The translations under genes and the position numbers were made by a program. Below, in pieces: positions 52,701 to 61,700 of a DNA stretch of 64,000 nt. The notes under the pieces were generated by a model. The model ran no database searches. It was not told the DNA's origin and worked only from the letters and a program-made list of their open reading frames with translations. Origin of the DNA: Anodontia alba (Eukaryota > Mollusca > Bivalvia > Lucinida > Lucinidae); contig OZ024821.1 in NCBI GenBank assembly GCA_964016985.1, positions 88,964,535 to 89,028,534 of the forward strand, in the 5' to 3' direction. Position 1 is the stretch's first letter, and each line of letters begins with the position of its first letter.

Positions 52701-55700
52701 AAGAAAAAGTTGGGATATTGTGATACCCCCAATCTGTTCGTCCGAGGGTATGTCCTTGTCCTTCTGTAATGTCACACCATTGCTCCTAGACCATTTAAGC
52801 TAGAAGCTTGAAACTTTCACAGGCAATAGCTCTGTGGATGAGGACTGGAGGAACACATTCGGAATTTTGATGTAACCCCTGGGGGCAGGGCCAGGGGGGT
52901 GTGTGGCTTTGAATGGTCCAAAATCTATTTTTTACCAACATAGTCAAGTTGCATATCAAATCAAAGGTAATAAAGAGTAGAAAACGGTGGTCAAAAATTT
53001 TGCCCTGGGGGCATATCTGGGGGGTCACCAGAGGTAAAAAAGTAGGATTTTGGGTCCCTTTTTTGAATGTCACACAACTCCTCCTAGGCTTTTTGAGCTA
53101 GAACCTTGAAACTGTCACAAGTAATAGCCCTATGGATGAGGACTGGAGGAACGCATTTGGAATTTTGATGTGCTCAGAGATAGGCGATGGTGCTGGCGTG
53201 GGGATATGCAATAGTGCGCCATCGACTTGCTCTAGTTTTCTGTTGTTTTTTTTCTGTTTTAGCATTACAATGATAATTTGGAGAGACATCAGTTTGGTGT
53301 TGGACAAGTAAATCCTGCTGTCATAAAAAGGTGAGATGCGAAAAAAGCCAGAAAACGTGAGAATGCTTTGATAGGATGACCCACTTACTTGTTGGCCTGT
53401 GTCTGTTCATTTATGCCAAGAAATGTCTGGATGGCCTAGTGTTTATCGGTCATGAATTCGGAGTACAAGGTTCCAAGTTTGACTGCTGGAGGAGGACTTC
53501 ACCTAATGACTGTACAGCACTTTATTGCACAGAGTCTTTCATTATCACCTATCCTCTTGATATGACTCAAATAATATTGAATGGGATGTAAACCACCAAA
53601 TCATCATTGTCCACACCAAAAGTCTTAGTTTTGATGATGATTCATATGATGATGCTGACATTTTGATTGTAAATTTTTACTGAATGATGGTAGGCTGAAA
53701 GAGGGAAAGATCGCTATGTTGTAGGGAGTTAGGGTGGTGTTAACCTATTGTAGTCTGGAGTCCCCTAAAAGGGTAGTAAGCAAAAAGTGCAGACCCTGAT
53801 CAGATGCAGCAGAATGTGGCATCTGATTAGGGTCTCCACTGTTTGCAAATAGTTCAGCCATTTTTCTGTAGGAATATCTATTTCACATAGCCTGACATAC
53901 CTCAAATTGCAATTAGAAGCTTCCAATATATAGTGTGGGAGAGTTCATTAAGTCTACAATGAGTTAAGGGCCTGTTATACATGCAGCAGGTTGGGGAAAG
54001 AGGCATGTCAGTATTTCTTCTGTCTCTGCACTGTCATTTGCTTTTTCTGAGTTTCCTTTCATAGCTCCAGATAAGAAGGGGTATCGACATAATATTTTTC
54101 TTACTTCTCAGCGAAAACATATGTTGTGGATACTCATTAGAAGTGCCTCGCTGAGGCGCTTCTAATGAGTACCCACAACTTATGTTTTCATGGAGATATA
54201 AGAAAAATATCAGTACTTTTTAGATGACAAAATTGCCTTATCTAGAGCTATTGCCTCTGTTTCATGTCTGTGACATCTGATCTGGGTCTGCTCTGTTTGC
54301 TCAGGTTCTCTGTCCCAGCAGTTAGGGTAAGTTTTGTATTTGATTCTGATTTCACAGAAGAATTTCTGAATGGAAATTAACTGTATTTATGAGACTGTCA
54401 ACATTAGTCATAACTTCCGATAAGGCACTTTTTTTCAACCGAAAAGGAATGACATTTTACTTATTTCTCCACAAAAACACATGTTTAGAAGCGCCTCATC
54501 GGAGTGCCTCTAATAAGTACCCACGACTTATGATTTTGCAGAGAAATAAGAAAAATATTTTGTGGATACACTCTCTTATCTGAAGCTATGATTAGTATCT
54601 TTTTGTTTCTGCATAACAGAATGCTACAACTTGGATATGCAGAATTGCTTGCAGTACTATGTTTCTGTTACCACACAACAAAGTTTTTTTTTAGATAAAA
54701 AGGGGTTTATGGCTTGTTCTTAACTGGCAAACTGTATCTAAGTAATATTCAAATAATAATGAATATAGATAATTATATGTATAGAGGTGTTACCCTTGAA
54801 CATTATGCAGGTTATATTATTATTTTTTTTTCTAAAAAAAAATGAAAATATATTTTTGTTAATTTGTGCACATTTAACCATGTTCACTAAGTGTATCATG
54901 TTTGTATTATGGACATATATTTCAGAGTAGACAGCAATGGAAATATATTAGCCTCCTTAAAAATACATGAAGATAAAGAAAAAACGAAGGATGAGGTAAA
55001 GATATCACATGTACCCACTCATTCCCTGCAGATTGGAGATATCAGAACTGCCAGGTATGTGGTATTACATAAACATATTATTCTTTGCCGTTTGGAGATA
55101 TCAGAACTGCCATGTATGTGGTATCACACACACATATTATTCTTTGCAGATTGGAGATATCAGAACTGCCAGGTATGTGGTATTACATATACATATTATT
55201 CTCTGTCGAAAGGACAGTAGAATGCCAGTTTAGTGTTTACTGTCTTTATAATGTGCTCCAGCCAGGATTTGAGGGCAGAGGGGTGCCGGATAGGGCACTT
55301 TTTGTACCGTCATACAAGAATAAGGGCACCATGTGTCATGTGATGTGCTTAGTATCAAGACATGTTACAAAACATAATCCCATTCCATAATAATGCATGA
55401 AAGCAGAATACACATAAAAATGACTTTTAACATTGATAACGTTTTAGATTTTGGTCCAATTTTCATGAAATTTTCACCAAAATGTAGGGTGTTATGTCTA
55501 GAGTTGAAATAAGGCAGAATGCAGCTAAAGAAGGGCAGAGAGGCAGCAGGAGAGGGCAAGAGGGGTGGCCCACCCCTCTATATAGGGCTAGCTGGAGTAC
55601 TGTTATAGGTGCATAAATATATTTTGCAGTGTAAAGCGGGTGTTTGCTGACCAGATCTACATTGACATTGATGGATCATATGGCCGAGTTCATGCTACAG

Positions 55701-58700
55701 AAATGTTGGACTCTATAGAAGATGTAAGAATTTTAACTCATAACTCACAATACTCTCTAAATGAAACAAACACACAGAAAGAAGTGATATTTGTTTAACT
55801 CTTTCACTGCTACAGGTGATAATAATAGGCTTTTGCAAACAGCATAGATCGAGATGAGACGGCTCATATGAGCCGTCTCATCTGGATCTACGCTGTTTGA
55901 CATTCAGTCTTTCAAATTTACGTATAAACTTCTTTTCAAGCGATAGTTTGTTAAAAAAAAAAGAAAAGCAGACGACAAATATTGACGACAGTGTCGTCTG
56001 AAATTTGGCACCAAAAGAGTTAAATATGCCCCAACTTTTTCAAAGTTGAGGGGGCATATTGCTTTTACTTTGTTCATCCATTTGTTTGTTTGCTGAGGCA
56101 CTTCTAATGAGTACCACAGCATATGATTTCATGGAGAAGTGAGAAGAAATATCAACACTCTTTGGTTGAAAAATGTAGTGTAATAATGCTAGATTCTGAT
56201 GCTGTGTTTTAAGTAGATGGATGTGTACAGATCACGAGATGCTTGCATCAAATTAAAAAATCTGGGATGATACAGAGTGTCAGATTACATTTCTTTGATA
56301 ATGCTATGTTCATTATATACCTTGAACTTTTAGTACACCACAACCTCTTTATAACACTACTGTTGGGGTCCATAGCATAAACTGTGTTAGTTACACAACT
56401 GTGTTATATCCAAACAAAAATGTATAGATTATATTGAAAAAAAATGACCATTTATGGTCATTTTTAAATATAATCTATACATTTTTGGGATCCATCTTTG
56501 AAACATGTTATATCCAAAACCATGTTATAATGAACCGTGTTATACAGAGGTTGTAGTGTAATTTATTTTGTCAAAACTGATTGATTTATTCAGTTTTGCC
56601 ATTTAGTGACCATTTGATGTTCTTTAAGATAGGGGCACATTATGTCACTGCACTTGCTAACATTATTGTCTAGTTTCAGGCTTTATCTGGACCTGTGGTC
56701 AGGTGGTATTATAACAGAACTTCACTATTATGAGGTTTATTTTCTGCCTCCTAAAAACTGTACCATAGGGAAAATTACATACTGTAATAACTCTATTGGG
56801 AGAGACTGGCCTGAGCAAACAGTGTAGACCACACAGAATGTGGCATCCGATCAGAGTCTACACTGTTTGCCACTCATCCAGCAGTTTTAAACATGTCATA
56901 AAGGTGAAATCAACAAGTACTAATTTTAGGACAAGTACTGCAAGGTGATCAAGTGTCCCAATATTTAGGGTAAATAAGGAACTTTTGTAAAGATCTTTGC
57001 TGTTTGTACATTATATGGTAAATAACAATAAGTCCAGACAGTTTATAGATGACCAGTGAAGCCTGTCTAGATCTTTATTATTTACATGTGTGTAAAGTCA
57101 AGGTTCAAGGTAAAGGGGATGTTAAAAAAATAGTGTGTTTTTTTTTTATTGAAAAAAAAAAAAAAGAAAAAAAAGCTGCTTTTGCACAAGTTAAAACATG
57201 TGCTGAAACCCTGTTTTTAGGAAGTGTGGCAAAAGTTTTGTCAGCATTACCTCCCTTAACCCTAGTCCTGCTTAACCTTGATATGTCCTTCCTTTGCAAA
57301 CAGTGTAGATCCAGATCAGTTGGCTTCTGAAGAAGCCAACTGATCTGAATCTGCACTGTTTGCCATTAAGTATGTGAATTTATATCAACAATCTGGATCA
57401 AGTAATCTGATTGGCAGAAAATTAGAAGTGGGTGTGGCATCTTAATTTATTCAGCATAGCAAGGGTTGAAAGTGTATCCATTCCTCATAAACTTAATAGG
57501 ATAATTTTGGTAAGGAGTTCATCTGAATACTTAAGGTAAATATTATTAAGTGATTTTCTCACAGTATGTCTCATAATACATCTTGCAAAGCAGGGCTCGG
57601 GAAAACCGGAAAAATAGCCGGTCTGGACCGAAATTAAGAATTCTGGACCGATTTCAAACATCCCAAAACGCTAATAAATCGGTCCAACAGGTTTGTGCCT
57701 TGAACCCCATTTTTCCCCAACCAACCAATTTTCACGAATCAATGATGTCTAAAAAATCACAAACGGTCAAGTCTTCCCAAACTGACAACGTCCGCGCACC
57801 TTATAAATGCGATATTATGGTAGTTAAAAGGCTCTAAACGGTCATTTGACATGTATATTGGAGAGACAGCTGAATAACGGCAACCTACCGCAGCACAAAT
57901 TAATTATGTCACTATCCAAACATTGTCAAAAAATCAACATTTCACTGACCTTTGTGCGGTAAACAAGCGATTAACACGAATCATCAGTAACGGTAGTCTG
58001 ATAATTAATCCGTTTGTGTGACACGTGTGAATACACTGAGACTGCAAAACATCCAGGTGCAGTCGGTGTGTCCAAAAGATCAAAGGTCGCTTTACTGAGA
58101 GTGATAAAAGAATGCACTGCTTGAACGCACCCGTTTTCTTCCTCTTCTTTTTTGTTTTGATCGACACGGTTTGTCGGTCCCAGATTCGATAAATGAATTC
58201 CCAAACCGTGTACGTCCTGATCAGATGTCGCACACAACGGCGTCAGTCTGGGTATTATTGATTGCTTTTTTTTTTTTTTTTTTTGTTGATTGCCGTCACA
58301 CGCGAGTATAATTCAAAGCAAATCTTAGGGTAAAAATAAGTAATGCACCACTTGCGCTAGACAAGATTGGTCAGTGCTTAAAATTTAAGCAGTCCGATCA
58401 AATCTTGAAACATTGAAAACTGCAAAACCGCCCGTGGCGTAGGCCTTTTTTATTAGACCTAATTAGGTCCATGAAGGTCGTTTCGTTCAGTCTCTCCTGT
58501 TTCCCGCCGTCTTCGCGCTTATACAAGACGGGAATCAGTTGTTTATAAATAGTTTAGGAAAACCCTGTGGAGGTGGAAATAACAACAAAACCGTTTTTTT
58601 TTTTTTTTTTTCTTTCTTTCTTTTTACATACCTGACTGTATTTATTGATGACGCCAGTTGATCATGCTCGTTATACCCGGACTTCCGTCATATAACGGAG

Positions 58701-61700
58701 TTGAGGTATATTATTTAAAAGGACTGCCAATTGTCATTAGTTTTCGTGACATGTGATATATACATTTTTTTTTTTGGAAATGGGCTCATTGATGACGTCA
58801 TCGTCATCGGCTGGACCGATTCAGATTTCAAAATTTCCAGAGCCCTGTTGCAAAGACAGGTGCTGTTGAAATGAGCCATGTCATATGACAAAGTTGTCTT
58901 CAGGGAATATGCATTTCCATTTCACTCTGTTTTAATACATAGCCTCATTAGTACCTTTGCACTTTCTTTATTCTACAATATCCAGTGATTTGTAAGTGGT
59001 CAGTAAAGGCCCTGACCAGACTGCACATGACAAGTTTTTCTCTGAGAAAAAAAGTGGCAAAAAAATTCATGCTCAACTGATAAATCAACCAGATGTTTTA
59101 TGGCTACTGCCCTCAACTCTCCTACACTAATGAGTCTGTTCACAACAGAAGGTATTACCAGATTTACCTGGGGAACTACTTTTCTCTGATAACACTGGTT
59201 CCCTGCACTGCAAAATATAGTCTTAAAATCTTTATTTTTTAACATAGGAAACCATTTAAAATTTGTAATTTGATTAATTTTTGATGCCGATGTAGATTTT
59301 GGTATCGGTTTTGAGCTTCTTCATTGTGTTTTATATTGAAGAATTTTGTGTGCAGGTTTCTAGTTAACTGTCTTGTCAGTATTACTTAACTAATTGCATA
59401 ACAGAGCATCATTTTATTGGCAACTGGGCAGAGTTTTATGGTCTCAGTCATCAGAAACATATGAGAAAGCAATACCCCTCTAACCCGACTTTGATATAGT
59501 AATAGTTGGGTTAGTGGCGGTCAAATTCTCTAAGAGAAAAACATGGCATGAGATGTGCAGGCTGATTTAGTCCTTCCCTGTTTGTACATGGCCCTGGTAC
59601 AGCCTTGTGCAGCTCAAGTAATGATTGAACTTATGAAAGACTGTCTTAATGTAGTTTTAATATATATTCAAATGAGGTATTATACTCTAATACAGGGAAC
59701 CAGTCCACTGGATAATTTCCAGGTGAAGTCAGAGGTAAAGGTTAGAGTCATTGGCTTCAGAGAACCCAAATCTTGGAAGTAAGTTCCATATCTCAAGTTA
59801 ACCCTTGTCCTGCTGAACCCGGATATGCCCTGCCTTTGCAAACAGTGTAGATCCAGATAAGTTGGCTTCTGAAGAAGCCAACTGATCTGGATCTGCACTG
59901 TTTGCCATTAAGTATGTGAATTTATATCAACAATCTGGATCAAGAAATCTGATTGGCTGAAAATTAGAAGTGGGAGTAGCATCTTTATTCAGCATGACAA
60001 GGGTTAAGAGAAGTATCCAGATAAGTACTTTTATTTTATTGTTAGCAGTGAAATGAGTGTATATCTGGTGAAAATAAAAGTGGTATCAATCACAAGTGAA
60101 ATGATATCGTATTATTTCACTTGTGACTGATATGATTTATATTTTCTCTCCTCGCTTTGGATGACTTCAGTTTTCTTCATTGTTTCAGAAGTGGATGTTA
60201 CCGCCACTTCAGATTTTTGAACACCTCTAACTTCTTTGTTTCTGAACTAAACTATCAAGTGTTGGTATGCATTTTCTTAGTTAGAATGTAAGGAACATTT
60301 TGGTATCAAGATTATTTTGATTTGCCGAAAGTTTTTGTTTTTGTCTCTCCAGCGCTTCACATTTAGTTAAGCACTGAATGTCGACACCGTGACGTTCATG
60401 TTTTGTTTTGGTAATGTTAGTTATGACATCAGAAGTGCTCATTGTCATGTAAACAATAAAATAAAAAGAAAATTTACTCTTTTTCAGTGAATACCATAAC
60501 AATTTTTATCTCGTGTAATGAAAACATTCAAATTTTCACTCGTGCTTCGCACTCGTGAAAATACTGATGTTTTCATTACACTCGATGACAATATTTATGG
60601 TATTCACAGCAAAAGAGTAAATATCCTCTATATCTTATTTCTCCATGAAAACATGTATCATGGGTACTCATTAGAAGCACCTCACTGAGTACCCACAACA
60701 TATGTTTTCATGGAGAAATAAGAAAACAAATAGTATTTTGACTGAAAAAAAAATAACTGGAGTTATTATTTAATTCTCTTCTTATTTATAATAGATGTCC
60801 TAAAATCTTGTATACCAAAGTTTCTGACAAAATGGCATATGCATACAGTGCCGACCCAGGGTCGACACTGTTTCATTCCACTAAGGATTTTAAGAAACAA
60901 CTGTATAAATGCAAACAAATAAGCCAAAAAGTGGAATAAAGTGTTGAAAATTTTAGAACTTTTACCGTAGATGTATTTTAACCTGTGCATTTGTATAGAA
61001 ATCTTTACATGCTCATTATATGGGCCACAACATGAGAAAATAGTTCCTTATCATTATGATATTTGCATCCAGTGAAGACTCAGATCAACCTGTGCTGCTA
61101 CAATAAATGTAGGTGGTCTGATGAGTCTTCACTTATGCCATCAAAATTTTAGGACAATTACTGTTGAAAAGGCCTTAACACAGGATAGTATAGAGCATGA
61201 TCAATCCACACATCAACACAGTCTGTGCAGGATCTATACTGTTTATTAATAACATATTTGGATGTTGTCTGTTTTTGTGACTAGAAATCCCTGGCTCCTG
61301 ATCAGAGGTGCAGATATTGTAAGGTCTTCGAGGCACTAGCATAAAAAGATGATGTAAGGTCTTAGAAAACATTAGCACATTAAGCTAAGTCTGACATAGG
61401 AACAGATAGGGCGCTTTTTTCATCCGAAAAATGCTGATATCTTTCTTAATTCTCCATGAAAACATATGTTGTGGGTACTCATTAGAAGTGCCTCGGTGAG
61501 GCACCTCTAATGAGTACCCACAACATATGTTTTCGTGGAGAAATAAGAAAAATATTATGTGGATAACCCCTCTTATCTGTAGCTATGGGCTGAGAACCTG
61601 AAAACCATACCCTCTATACTTAAAATATATTGACGGACATTTCTGAGCAAACAGTGCAGACTCTAAAGGAGACATTCAGCTAACACCTTTTTAGGCATTA

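Noticed and set aside
54996..55001. Earlier donor gtaaag in exon 17
   Set aside because: Reading through gives HSLQIGDIRTA, which matches the conserved start of the next S1 unit; stopping here would delete it.
54891..55220. Continuous frame through all three 59 bp copies as a real exon extension
   Set aside because: The added text repeats itself in three frames and leads to a stop; only the first donor is in phase with exon 18.
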